The notes: generated by a model from the letters alone, not told the origin. A DNA stretch of 64,000 nt from Phycisphaerae bacterium (GCA_030425705.1 JAUHZU010000007.1:62001-126000); one strand, 5' to 3'; shown: positions 1 to 8,038, counted from the first letter of the stretch. Translations and numbers: made by a program.

Positions 1-583
1 TGGTCTGCAACTCGTCGAGCACGAAGCGGGGCACGATCACGACGCCCTGCAAGACCTGTGTGTCGATGATGTCCAGCACCCGGCCATCGACGATGACGGA
101 GGTATCGAGGATGACCGGCCGGTTCCCGCGGACCTGCTTGGCAAACTCGACGTAGGGGATGATGAAGCGGAAGTCGTCCTTGGTCTGCAGCACCAGGGAG
201 ATGCAGATATAGCAGGTGATAACGCCGAGGATGACCTTGACGCCCAGCAGCAGGTTGTCGCGGGCGGCGATCAGGTCGGGGTCGCTGGGCCGGGTGAGCA
301 CGCCGACCAGGTCGACGACATAGGCGAGTGGGAGCAAGACGACCAGACCGGCGATGAGCCCGAGAAACACGCCCGAGATCGCTGACAGCTTCTTCTTCGG
401 CGAGAATGAGTCGGCAAAGATGACGAGCCCTGCCCCGCCCATGGCCAGGATGAGCAGGAGCATGAATTGGGCAAACCCGATGCCGCCCTGTTCCTGATTG
501 GCGAGCAGGTATCCGACGCTGATGGCCGCGACGATCACCACGACCAGCCCGCGCAGGATGAATAGGATGATGTTGTGCCCCAT
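1..583 (-). CDS. PIN/TRAM-domain membrane protein (YacL-like), C-terminus beyond window
   Basis: The frame is open from an ATG at 583 down to the window edge, giving about 194 residues. It begins with four hydrophobic segments (roughly residues 5-25, 36-55, 66-90 and 110-130). A cytoplasmic domain follows with the run VILDTSVIVDGRVLDII, the first acidic motif of a PIN nuclease fold. This layout matches the YacL family of membrane-anchored PIN/TRAM proteins, whose remaining PIN part and TRAM domain would lie outside the window. Family members are thought to act on RNA, but their substrate is not established. The gene is divergent from the SRP RNA/dnaX unit. No clear Shine-Dalgarno sequence precedes the ATG. 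Confidence 0.85.
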   Translation of the reverse strand, partial: MGHNIILFILRGLVVVIVAAISVGYLLANQEQGGIGFAQFMLLLILAMGGAGLVIFADSFSPKKKLSAISGVFLGLIAGLVVLLPLAYVVDLVGVLTRPSDPDLIAARDNLLLGVKVILGVITCYICISLVLQTKDDFRFIIPYVEFAKQVRGNRPVILDTSVIVDGRVLDIIDTQVLQGVVIVPRFVLDELQT

Positions 584-738
584 GTTGGCCCCGCTTTTTG
601 ATAAAGGTATATGGATAAAGAAGCTGGGGACTTCTCCCCAAGGATACGGGCTGGGCGTCGAGGTGCCAAGCGGCTTGCCGAAACGCGGGGCAGGGGGTAT
701 CCTCGCCCGGCTTGGCGGATATCTATGCCGTAGAGGTG

Positions 739-744
739 TAGGAT
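739..744 (+). promoter_or_regulatory. ffs: possible -10 box of the SRP RNA
   Basis: TAGGAT lies about ten bases before the start of the long SRP RNA helix, where a -10 element for that RNA should be. No good -35 sits 17 bases upstream. A second candidate further up, TTGCCG (675-680), 17 bases, TATCCT (698-703), would give a longer primary transcript. Which is used cannot be decided by eye. Confidence 0.3.
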
Positions 745-753
745 GACCGCCAC

Positions 754-880
754 GCCGCGGAGACAGGCGGCTGGGCCCGGTGCACGGGTGGGCTCGCGAA
801 CCGGGTCAGGCCTTGATCGGAGCAGCCCTAAGTGACGTTCGCCCGGTGCCGTCGGTGTCCTGGCCGTCTGTCTCCGCGGC
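754..880 (+). ncRNA. ffs: signal recognition particle RNA (4.5S/SRP RNA)
   Basis: The plus strand folds into one long hairpin. Its ends, 754-766 and 868-880, pair perfectly over 13 bases. GCGAAC (795-800) pairs with GTTCGC (837-842), and GCAC/GGG (782-788) pairs with CCCGGTGC (842-849) around a bulged C. At the tip is the signature of SRP RNA helix 8: GGGTCAGG on the 5' side and AGCAGCCC on the 3' side, the asymmetric loop that Ffh binds. The RNA would pair with Ffh to target nascent membrane proteins. SRP RNA just upstream of dnaX is a known arrangement in many bacteria. The tip reads CCTTGATCGG, not the usual GGAA-type tetraloop. Ends are estimated from the helix. Confidence 0.85.
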
Positions 881-990
881 GGGAAGCGGCGATGCCGCGA
901 AGGACTGAGGCTTGAGTCTTGAGTTTCAGGCCCGAACCGTATCCGGGTGTGGTTGACCTCAGGCCTCACCGCTCAAGCCTCTGACCTCCC

Positions 991-2706
991 ATGGCCTACA
1001 CCGTCCTAGCCCGACGCTACCGCAGCCAGTCCTTCGGCGACGTCGTCGGGCAGGGACCGATCGCCGACACCCTGCGGAACGCCATCCGCTCCGGCCGCGT
1101 CGCCCACGCGTACCTGTTTACCGGCACTCGCGGCGTGGGCAAGACGTCCATGGCCCGGCTGTTCGCCCGCGCACTCAACGCGCCCGACACCGTCCCCGAC
1201 GCCCCGAAGCCCGAAGACGACGACTACGCCTACCCCGAGGCGGATGTCCAGCAGCGTATGGCCGAGGCGATCATGCGCGGCGACGACCTGAACGTCATCG
1301 AGATCGACGGCGCGAGCCACCGCGGCATCGACGACGCGCGGGACATCATCGCGAAGGCCGGGCTCAGCCCGACCGACAACGCGCGCTACAAGGTTTACCT
1401 CATTGACGAGGTCCACATGCTCACGAAGGAGGCGTTCAACGCGCTCCTGAAGATCATGGAGGAGCCGCCGTCGCACGTGAAGTTCATCCTCGCGACGACC
1501 GAGCCGCACAAGATCCCCGCGACGATCCACTCGCGCTGCCAGCGGTTCGACTTCAAGAACATCCCGGCTGCGCAGATCAAGCAGCACCTCGCGGGGGTCT
1601 TGGCCGGCGAGTCGATCGAGGCCGACGACGAGGTGCTGTACCAGGTCGCGGTGCTGGGCAACGGCTCGATGCGCGACGCGCTCTCGCTGCTGGACCGGCT
1701 GACCGCGTCCGAGGTTCGGCCGCTGAGCGTCAAGCTGCTGGAGGACATGCTCGGTCTCCCGCCGCGCGAGCGGGTCGTGTCGCTGGTCGACGCGATGGCG
1801 GACGGCGATATCCCCAAGACGCTCGCCGAGATCGACGGGCTGCTCGCCTCGGGGATCGGCCAGGAGCAGGTCATCGATGTGCTGGTCGAACGCCTGCGGC
1901 AGCTCATGCTGATCGCGGCGTGCGGCGCGGACTCGGAACTGGTCGAGCTGTCGCCCGAGTCGCGGGCCCGCGCGGCGGAGCAGGCCAAGCGGTTTGATGC
2001 GCCGGGGCTGGTCCACATGATCGCGCTGTGTGACGGCCTGAGCCGGGCGGGCAAGAACGCCTCGAACCCGCGGGCGCTGTTGGACGCGGCGATGGTCCGG
2101 CTGGCCCTGGCCGAGAAGATGGCGGACGTGACAGCGTTGCTCGCCGGCGGCGGGGCGGTCGCGATCGACGAAAAAAAAAAGCTAGCGCCCGCTAGGTCCG
2201 ACCCGACACCCGCAGAGGCCGCACCCCAGCCCGGGGCGAGCACGGCCGCGCCGCCAATCACCGGAACGCCACAGCAGGGCACACCCGACGCGCCCCCCGA
2301 GGCGGTGATCGATATCAGCGACCCCCAGCAGGTCTGGCAGGCGCTGCACGACCGGCTGGGCAACGTCTCTTCGTTCGCCTGGGTGGACAAGGTCACCCTC
2401 GCTAAGCTTGATGCCGAGCAGGGCGTCTGCGTCCTCGAACCCCGCACCGGACAGCGCGATATCACGCGGTTCGCCGGCCAACGCCAACGCGAACGACTCG
2501 CGCTGGAACTCACCAAGCTGACTGCGAAGCGGTTCCGCGTCGAGCTCGCGCTCTCTCCACCACACCATCCCGCCCCGACCACCGAAGAGGCGGGCGGGAA
2601 CCGCGCCCAGGACCGCCAGAAGGCGCTCGGGCTGCCGCTCGTGCGCGATGTGCTGGACGTTTTCCCCGACGCCGTGCTGATCGATACCCGGCCCCGCAAG
2701 TCTTGA
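991..2706 (+). CDS. dnaX: DNA polymerase III subunits tau/gamma
   Basis: The protein (571 aa) is the clamp-loader ATPase of the replisome. Visible motifs are Walker A GTRGVGKT (45-52), Walker B VYLIDE (135-140), sensor-1 ATTEP (168-172) and the SRC motif with the arginine finger (181-183). Domain III follows to about residue 370, then a Pro/Ala-rich linker and a tau-type C-terminal domain (about 440-570). Two things are odd. The four zinc-binding cysteines that normally follow Walker A are gone: residues 64-99 hold an acidic, Cys-free stretch. And at codons 394-397 a run of ten A creates a slippage site that would yield a short gamma form. The SRP RNA lies upstream, and the AsmA-like gene and ebfC downstream, close to the usual dnaX-ebfC order. 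No Shine-Dalgarno is evident at the ATG. Confidence 0.96.
   Translation: MAYTVLARRYRSQSFGDVVGQGPIADTLRNAIRSGRVAHAYLFTGTRGVGKTSMARLFARALNAPDTVPDAPKPEDDDYAYPEADVQQRMAEAIMRGDDLNVIEIDGASHRGIDDARDIIAKAGLSPTDNARYKVYLIDEVHMLTKEAFNALLKIMEEPPSHVKFILATTEPHKIPATIHSRCQRFDFKNIPAAQIKQHLAGVLAGESIEADDEVLYQVAVLGNGSMRDALSLLDRLTASEVRPLSVKLLEDMLGLPPRERVVSLVDAMADGDIPKTLAEIDGLLASGIGQEQVIDVLVERLRQLMLIAACGADSELVELSPESRARAAEQAKRFDAPGLVHMIALCDGLSRAGKNASNPRALLDAAMVRLALAEKMADVTALLAGGGAVAIDEKKKLAPARSDPTPAEAAPQPGASTAAPPITGTPQQGTPDAPPEAVIDISDPQQVWQALHDRLGNVSSFAWVDKVTLAKLDAEQGVCVLEPRTGQRDITRFAGQRQRERLALELTKLTAKRFRVELALSPPHHPAPTTEEAGGNRAQDRQKALGLPLVRDVLDVFPDAVLIDTRPRKS
2171..2195 (+). promoter_or_regulatory. dnaX: programmed slippage/frameshift site in dnaX
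   Basis: Ten consecutive A (2171-2180) followed by G contain the heptamer A AAA AAG in the reading frame, the same one used by E. coli dnaX. Directly downstream is the palindrome CTAGCG CC CGCTAG (2182-2195). A -1 shift (or one extra A in the mRNA) reads Ala-Ser-Ala-Arg and stops at TAG 2193-2195. A +1 shift stops at TAG 2183-2185. Either route gives a protein of about 397-401 residues, the size and domain content expected of gamma. The palindrome starts immediately after the heptamer, closer than the usual spacing for ribosomal frameshifting. That and the run length favour transcriptional slippage as in Thermus dnaX; this last step is inference. Confidence 0.75.
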
Positions 2707-2739
2707 GCGAAAACTCACAACCGCCACACGCCGCGGGCC

Positions 2740-2745
2740 TATGAT
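2740..2745 (+). promoter_or_regulatory. -10 box, leaderless type
   Basis: TATGAT ends seven bases before the ATG at 2753, so transcription would begin at or beside the start codon. The ATG inside the box (2741) is therefore unlikely to be the start of the AsmA-like gene. Confidence 0.55.
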
Positions 2746-2752
2746 CACGCGT

Positions 2753-4498
2753 ATGCCAATCACAAAAAAACGGGTTTTGTCGGTCCTGATCGTGGTTGCC
2801 TTGTTGCTGCTGGGGCTGGGTGGCGCGGGGTACGCGATCCTCGGCGGGGCCGGTTCCTCCGCCCTCGAACAATACATCGGCGAGCAGGTCAAACGCACGG
2901 TCAATGGCTACCTGACGCCGGAACTCGCCTTTGAGGGCCTGGACTACCAGGCCCCGAAGACGGTCGTTCTGCAAGACGTCCGCCTGATCGCGCCAGACCC
3001 GGACAACCCCGGCACACGGATCGACATCTTCGAGGCCGAGTCGGTCCGCATCGAGCTCGGGGAGTTGCCGCGGCCCGGCAAGCCGATCGTCATCCAGTCG
3101 ATCACGCTGAACGCGCCGACCGCTCGGCTGATCCTCGCCGCCGACGGGAAAGCCATCGGCTACAGCGAACTGGTCCAGGCCGAAGCGGAGGGTGATGCGC
3201 CGCCTTTGAGCGAGGTCTTGCAGCTCCGCCTGATCGAGCTGCGTGACGCCGCGGTCGTGCTGGACACCCGCGAACCCGGGACGGAGCCGACGCAGATCGA
3301 CGACATCTCAACCGACCTGCACATCGATCCGACCGACGGCGGGCGGTACCACCTGGCGCTGGAGCTCGACCGTGTGCCGGTAATGACGGCCAGCGTCGAT
3401 GCGGTGCTGGATATCGATAACATGAAGCTGGATGTCGCGGCCACCGGGCTCGAGTTGGCGATCAGCCGGGGCAACGACCAGTACCTCCCGCAATCGCTCC
3501 AGTCGCTGATCAAGTCCTACGACCTCACCGGTGACCTGACGATCGTCGCCGCGGGTAGGGTCGACCTGAACACCTGGGAAGAATCCGTGCTGCAAGCCAC
3601 CGTCGGGCTCACCGGCGGCAACGCGGTGGTCGGCGACTACCGCATCCCGATCAGCCGGCTGCACGTCGAGGCGGCGACGGCCGACCGGATCGCGACCCTG
3701 CCGACGATCGAGATCGACGCCCTGGGCGGGACGATCCGCGGCGAGGCGGCGGCCCGGCTGGACCGCGGCATGCCGTTCACCACCACACTCTCAGGCACCG
3801 CCCTGGCGGTTGAGCAGACCCTCAAGCCCAAGGACGACGGCACGCCGCCGCGCTACGCCGGGCAGGCCGGGTTTGAGGTCACCGCCGGCGGGCTCGTGAG
3901 CGAGTTGACCACACAGCTCCGGGGTGAGGGCACACTGACGCTGCGGGAGGGCCGGGTCGCGCGGATCGCCGTGCTCTCGGACCTGATCGACTTCATGGAA
4001 TCCAGCGGCGACCTGCGTCGGCCCGACGGCACGGTGCCGATGGGCCGGGACAAGGCCGACGTCGCCTTCCGGCTCCGCGGCGACAAGGTGTATCTGAGCC
4101 AGGCGGAGATCGTGGGGAGCTGGTTCGCGGTCCGCGGGCGGGGCAATGTGTTCTTCGACCAGCGGCTGAATGTGCAGGTCAATGCCGGCCCGCTCGAGAA
4201 GCTTCAGGACGCGCTTGGCGCGGTCGGCGACGTTCTGGGCGCGGTGACGGACTCGATCATGGCCTACCGCGTGGGTGGAACGGTCGAGAAGCCGGGCATC
4301 AATGTCGTGCCCTTCGGCGGGCTGCGCAGTGCGCCGGGCGACGACGACGACGACCTGCCCCCGATCTCCTTGGATGCCCCCGCTAACCCTGCGGACGAAG
4401 TGCCGTCCAACGACACGCCGGCGGAAGACCCGGAAGAAGTCGAGGAGACCGCTCCTGGCCCGAACGACCCGGACTGGGAGCCGGCGTACGATAGCTAG
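2753..4498 (+). CDS. AsmA-like membrane-anchored protein
   Basis: This 581-residue protein has a short basic N-terminus, one hydrophobic segment (about 8-28) and a long, beta-rich periplasmic part. Its C-terminal third holds the run LRGEGTLTLREGRV, then FAVRGRGNVFFDQRLNVQV and a final IMAYRVGGTVEKPGI, which resembles the C-terminal region of AsmA/TamB-type proteins. These take part in outer-membrane lipid or protein traffic, but no specific role can be given here. A proline- and acid-rich tail (about 530-580) ends the protein. The start at 2753 is preferred over the in-frame ATG at 2741, because the latter falls inside the TATGAT box. It sits between dnaX and ebfC, on the same strand. Confidence 0.65.
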   Translation: MPITKKRVLSVLIVVALLLLGLGGAGYAILGGAGSSALEQYIGEQVKRTVNGYLTPELAFEGLDYQAPKTVVLQDVRLIAPDPDNPGTRIDIFEAESVRIELGELPRPGKPIVIQSITLNAPTARLILAADGKAIGYSELVQAEAEGDAPPLSEVLQLRLIELRDAAVVLDTREPGTEPTQIDDISTDLHIDPTDGGRYHLALELDRVPVMTASVDAVLDIDNMKLDVAATGLELAISRGNDQYLPQSLQSLIKSYDLTGDLTIVAAGRVDLNTWEESVLQATVGLTGGNAVVGDYRIPISRLHVEAATADRIATLPTIEIDALGGTIRGEAAARLDRGMPFTTTLSGTALAVEQTLKPKDDGTPPRYAGQAGFEVTAGGLVSELTTQLRGEGTLTLREGRVARIAVLSDLIDFMESSGDLRRPDGTVPMGRDKADVAFRLRGDKVYLSQAEIVGSWFAVRGRGNVFFDQRLNVQVNAGPLEKLQDALGAVGDVLGAVTDSIMAYRVGGTVEKPGINVVPFGGLRSAPGDDDDDLPPISLDAPANPADEVPSNDTPAEDPEEVEETAPGPNDPDWEPAYDS

Positions 4499-4563
4499 TC
4501 CCGATGAATGACAGCCCACTCACGCCCACGGATGGCGTACAGCATGTACGGAGACCTGTACGG

Positions 4564-4914
4564 ATGTTTGATCAACTCAAGAACCTGAAGGATCTGGCCG
4601 GGATGATGGGGAATCTCGGCGAGATGAAGCAGAAGCTCGAAGCGGCGCAGCAGGCGCTGGCGGAGAAGACCGCCGAGGGCGAGGCCGGTGCCGGCGCGGT
4701 GCGCGTCGTGATGAACGGCAAGTTCGAGGTGCAGTCGGTCACGATCGACCCGGCGATGGTCGGCGCGTTGGCCGGCGCGGGCACGGACGCCGACCGCGCG
4801 ATGGTGGAGGAGTTGCTGGCCGAGGGCTTCAACAGCGCCGCGGAGAAGGTGCAGGAACTGATGAAGGACTCGCTGGGTGATGTCGCCGGGGGGCTGAACC
4901 TGCCGGGCATGTGA
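4564..4914 (+). CDS. ebfC: YbaB/EbfC-family nucleoid-associated protein
   Basis: The 116-residue product matches the YbaB/EbfC family of small dimeric DNA-binding proteins. It starts MFDQLKNLKDLAGMMGNLGEM, followed by an alpha-helix of about 25 residues, the core AVRVVMNGKFEVQSVTIDP and a C-terminal helix. The family coats DNA and is very often encoded next to dnaX, as here. GGAG (4550-4553) stands ten bases before ATG 4564. The longer frame from 4504 would add 20 residues foreign to the family, so it is rejected. recR, which usually follows, is not in the window. Confidence 0.9.
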   Translation: MFDQLKNLKDLAGMMGNLGEMKQKLEAAQQALAEKTAEGEAGAGAVRVVMNGKFEVQSVTIDPAMVGALAGAGTDADRAMVEELLAEGFNSAAEKVQELMKDSLGDVAGGLNLPGM

Positions 4915-4926
4915 GCGCAGAAAGAA

Positions 4927-4951
4927 GCCGGGCGACTGATCGTCGCCCGGC
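4927..4951. terminator. bidirectional hairpin between convergent genes
   Basis: GCCGGGCGAC (4927-4936) pairs perfectly with GTCGCCCGGC (4942-4951) around a five-base loop. On the minus strand the hairpin is followed by TTCTTTCTGC, so it is a better terminator for the VCBS gene than for ebfC. Confidence 0.6.
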
Positions 4952-4978
4952 CTCGGGGTTACATCGATACAAGCTGGG

Positions 4979-6172
4979 CTACTGCTGGAGGTACAGCCAG
5001 ACGAAGCCGGTGCTCTCTTCGAGGATGAACTCGGAGCGGCTCTGGTAGTGGGCCTGGTAGCGCTGCATGATCTCCTGGTAGGCCTCGCTCTGCGGGTCTT
5101 CCTGGGCCGCCTGGAGTTCGGCGATGATGGTCTGGGTGGTCTTGTCCCACTCGGCCTGGAGCGTTTGCGATTGCTCGCGGGTCATGCCTTCGGGGTAGGT
5201 GACGATGCGGGCCGTATCGCCGACGAGCAGGTCGAGCTTGCCGTCGCCGTTGATGTCGTCCACCCAGATGCGTGTCGATCCCGCCGGGGCGTTGGGGGTA
5301 TCCGCGCCGCCGGCCTGGGGGTAGCCGTTGGGCTCGATCAGGGTTTCAAAGGCCGCATAGACCGGGGCGCTTTTGGTGTCGGCCGTGTTTTCCGCCAGGT
5401 ACACGCCGCCCTGCGACGACCCGCTGAGCAGGTCCAGGTCGCCGTCGCCGTCCCAGTCCACGAGGAACGGGTCGCTGTGAGCGCCGGGGATACGCAGGGG
5501 CGCGTCATTGGCAAGGATCGGCTCGGGCTCGGGGGCGAACCCGCCGTTGCTTTCACCCTTGAACAGGTAGAACGTGCCGGAGAAGTTGCCGACCACCAGG
5601 TCCAGGTCGCCGTCGCCGTCCCAATCGACCGCGGTCGGTCGGGTGCAGATCTTCTCGGTGATGTTGTCGTCACCGGCGGGGATGATGAGGACGTCGTCGT
5701 CGGTCCCGGTCAGATCGACCGGTTTCTTGAACCCGTCGTCGCCGCCGTAGAGCACCTGGAAGGTGCCGGCCATGCCGCGCTCACGGTTGTTCCAGGAGTA
5801 GGAGCCGGAGAGGATGTCGTTGAAGCCGTCGTTGTTCAGGTCCACCAACTGTGGAGTGGAGCTGGTGCATCACCAGACGCCCGGGACGATCGCGGTCTCG
5901 CCCTCGGCCTGGAGGAACTCGCCGGCCGCAAGTGTGCCGTCGCCCTGGTTGCGGAAGACGTGGATCTTCCCGTCACGGAACTGCCCGACGAGCAGGTCCT
6001 TGTCGCCATCGCCGTCGATATCGTCCCAGCAGGGCGCGGCGTAGCCGGGGGCCTCCACCTTGATCGGTTCGCCGCCGGCCTCCATGCGGACCGGGTCGGC
6101 AAAGTCGGCGGCGCAGGCACCGCCCGCAACGCTCATACATGCAACCATCAATAACCGTCGTGTCGTCATCAT
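4979..6172 (-). pseudogene. secreted FG-GAP/VCBS-repeat protein with one in-frame TGA
   Basis: A single reading frame of 397 codons runs from ATG 6172 to the stop at 4979, apart from one TGA at 5872-5870 (codon 101). The start follows AGGGG with seven bases of spacing and encodes a signal peptide (MMTTRRLLMVACMSVAGGA). At least five FG-GAP calcium-loop repeats are visible, on both sides of the TGA: DIDGDGDKDLL before it, then DLNNDGFNDIL, DWDGDGDLDLV, DWDGDGDLDLL and DINGDGKLDLL. The protein would be exported and fold as a beta-propeller, with an acidic C-terminal helical tail. The TGA reads Trp-stop-Cys. It may be a recent nonsense mutation, a sequence error, or selenocysteine. Re-initiation at TTG 5848 would give only the downstream 289 residues without a signal peptide. 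Confidence 0.7.
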
Positions 6173-6338
6173 CACGCGACCCCTGTGTAGTAGGCGGGGC
6201 GGGTCGTCCAGCCACGCGCCGGGACCGCCCCTCGGACCGGTACCAGCATACAACGCCGGCACCCCATGTTACAGGGTGATACGGCTTTTCCTCGGCTCGG
6301 GTTCTCACGGTACCGGTGGCCTGATCCTTCGTCTGCCG

Positions 6339-6665
6339 TCACGCCGCCTGGATGCTGAACGGTTCGAGTTGGACACCCGCTGGGGGGCCGGGGGCGCGCA
6401 CGGCCGTGAGGCCGGTGTCTCCGCAATTAATGTAGGTGCCGGCGGTCTCGATGAAGTGCCGGGCCTGGTATCGGCCGGGGGTGAGTCGGACCGTGGTGTT
6501 CCAGCTCCCGCGTTGGCCGGGCACGGGCTGCATGGGCACCCAGCGTGAGGGCCCGCCATCGTCCAGCACAAGGTACACGCGGTCGGCAACGCCGGGCATC
6601 GCGGTAAACGTCCAGGTCTCGCTGGCGGGCGGGGTCGAGCCGGCGTTGGCGGGCGGGGTGTCCAT
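6339..6665 (-). CDS. small CBM48/isoamylase early-set domain protein
   Basis: The 108-residue product is a single beta-sandwich of the glycogen-binding type. The family pattern is visible as a run of strands: TWTFTAMPGVADRVYLVLDD, then GSWNTTVRLTPGRYQARHFI, and a Tyr-x-Asn-Cys turn (TYINCGD). It carries no catalytic domain, so it probably binds an alpha-glucan or acts as a regulatory add-on. GGGAGG ends six bases before ATG 6665, which fixes the start. It is the last gene of a minus-strand operon with two glycosyltransferases, 35 bases after the nearer one. A role in glucan or surface polysaccharide metabolism is an inference. Confidence 0.65.
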   Translation of the reverse strand: MDTPPANAGSTPPASETWTFTAMPGVADRVYLVLDDGGPSRWVPMQPVPGQRGSWNTTVRLTPGRYQARHFIETAGTYINCGDTGLTAVRAPGPPAGVQLEPFSIQAA

Positions 6666-6700
6666 GGTCATCCTCCCAACGGGGTGTGAGTCGTGAACGC

Positions 6701-8008
6701 TTACGCGGCTTGACGCTGGGCGATCCGCAGCGGTGCAGCGGGAGCTTGGTCGGCGGGGACTTCGGGGAAGACCTCTTCGATCGGGTGCAGGCCCTGCAGC
6801 AGGGTGTTGACCTGCATCGCCGCGGCGTCCCAGGTGTGACGTTCCTCGACCCAGGCGCGGGCCAGACGGCCGAGCGCCCGGGCGCGGGCCGGGGCGTGCC
6901 AGACCTTGTCCAACGCCTCGACCCAGGTCGATGCGCCGCGGCAGGTCAGCATCGGGGCCGGCTGGCTGCCGAAGTCCAAGCCGCGCTTGGCGCGGGTCGA
7001 CGCGAGGATGGGCATGCCCAGCGACGCGGCTTCGAGCAGGGTGTTGCTCGTACCGCGACCGCAGCGGGTGGGCACGATGACCGCGGCCTGCGACCGCACA
7101 AACGGCCGGATGTCCTTCACATCGGTGATCAGCTCGACGCCGGGCAGCTCGGCCAGGGCGCGGACCTCCGGCCGGGGCGAGCGGCCGAGGATCGTCCACG
7201 TCGCGTCGGGCCAGCGGTAGACGGCGTGGGGCCAGACCTTGCGGGCGAACCAGCACGCGGCCTGCGCGGTGGCTTCGGAGCCGAGGTTGCCGAAGAGGAT
7301 CGCCGTGCGCGGCGAGCGCACCGCGTCGGTGGGGTGGTAGTAGTCGGTATCGACACCGTTGACGACGGTGACCGCGCGGGTCCCGCCGAGACGGCCGAGC
7401 CAGCGCGACTCACCGGGGCTGTTGCCCACGATCGCGGACGTGCGGTGGGCGGGGTTGCCCCGGTTGAAGCAGGCCAGCGTCAACGCCTGCTGCAATGCGC
7501 GCTTACCGCGGCGGCCCAGCGCGGTGATGCCTTCCTGCTTGAGCAGCGACAGCTCCGCCGAGGCGGGCTCCTGATCGGCGACCCAGACCCGGGGGAGGGT
7601 CGGGTAGGCCCAGCTCAGGCCGCGCAGCAGCGCGGGGCCGTGTTCGCCGAGCGCGACGACCGCGCGGGGGCGGGACTGCTCGACCAGGGGCAGGATGCCG
7701 GCGAATTGGTTGGCGTTGAGCCCCTGAGCGCCCCCGAGCCGGTCGCGCAGGCCCATGAGTCTGCCGGACCAGCCGAGCGCGAAGCGTTTCAGGTCGCTGG
7801 GCATCGGTCGGGGCCAGTCGAGGGTCAGCTCCTGCAACCAGCCGGGCGTCTTGCGCTCGGCGTGCTGCAGTGAGGCGACGCCGACCTTCAGCCCGTGCTG
7901 GGCGAGGGTACGGGCGAGGTGCGCGCCGCGCACCCGGCTGCCGCGGTCCATCGGCCAGAGCGGCTGATCGCTGACGAACAGGATGTCCAGTGCGTAGTGG
8001 GTTCCCAT
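6701..8008 (-). CDS. GT4-type glycosyltransferase
   Basis: The 435-residue protein has the two-Rossmann-fold layout of GT-B retaining glycosyltransferases. Its N-terminal half opens with ILFVSDQPLWPMDRGSRVRG, a glycine/arginine-rich acceptor-site loop. The C-terminal half holds TAILFGNLGSEA, WTILGRSPRPEV and the nucleotide-sugar site VPTRCGRGTSNTLLEAASLG, equivalent to the EX7E region. It probably adds a sugar to a polysaccharide or lipid-linked precursor at the cytoplasmic face; the sugar cannot be read from sequence. GGGGAG precedes ATG 8008 by about nine bases. It is 30 bases downstream of a second GT4 gene, in one operon. Confidence 0.8.
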   Translation of the reverse strand: MGTHYALDILFVSDQPLWPMDRGSRVRGAHLARTLAQHGLKVGVASLQHAERKTPGWLQELTLDWPRPMPSDLKRFALGWSGRLMGLRDRLGGAQGLNANQFAGILPLVEQSRPRAVVALGEHGPALLRGLSWAYPTLPRVWVADQEPASAELSLLKQEGITALGRRGKRALQQALTLACFNRGNPAHRTSAIVGNSPGESRWLGRLGGTRAVTVVNGVDTDYYHPTDAVRSPRTAILFGNLGSEATAQAACWFARKVWPHAVYRWPDATWTILGRSPRPEVRALAELPGVELITDVKDIRPFVRSQAAVIVPTRCGRGTSNTLLEAASLGMPILASTRAKRGLDFGSQPAPMLTCRGASTWVEALDKVWHAPARARALGRLARAWVEERHTWDAAAMQVNTLLQGLHPIEEVFPEVPADQAPAAPLRIAQRQAA

Positions 8009-8038
8009 CGTGAATCTCCCCCCACAGTGTGGTGTGGG

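Noticed and set aside
498-969. short frames of 82 and 144 residues in the gap before dnaX
   Set aside because: They overlap the SRP RNA and have no family sequence or ribosome-binding site.
1006-2699. two long minus-strand frames (336 and 434 residues)
   Set aside because: Both are antisense to dnaX, which has complete motifs, and neither resembles a known protein.
5850-5867. 7-pair stem CACCAGC/GTTGGTG after the TGA taken as a SECIS
   Set aside because: Its loop starts only ten bases after the TGA and has no G in the first positions, so it does not meet the usual bacterial SECIS rule; the smaller TCCAC/GTGGA stem is kept as the candidate.
5048-6154. 368-residue plus-strand frame
   Set aside because: It is antisense to the VCBS gene. 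It is uninterrupted where the VCBS frame has its TGA, but has no signal, domain or Shine-Dalgarno, while the opposite strand has regular calcium-loop repeats.
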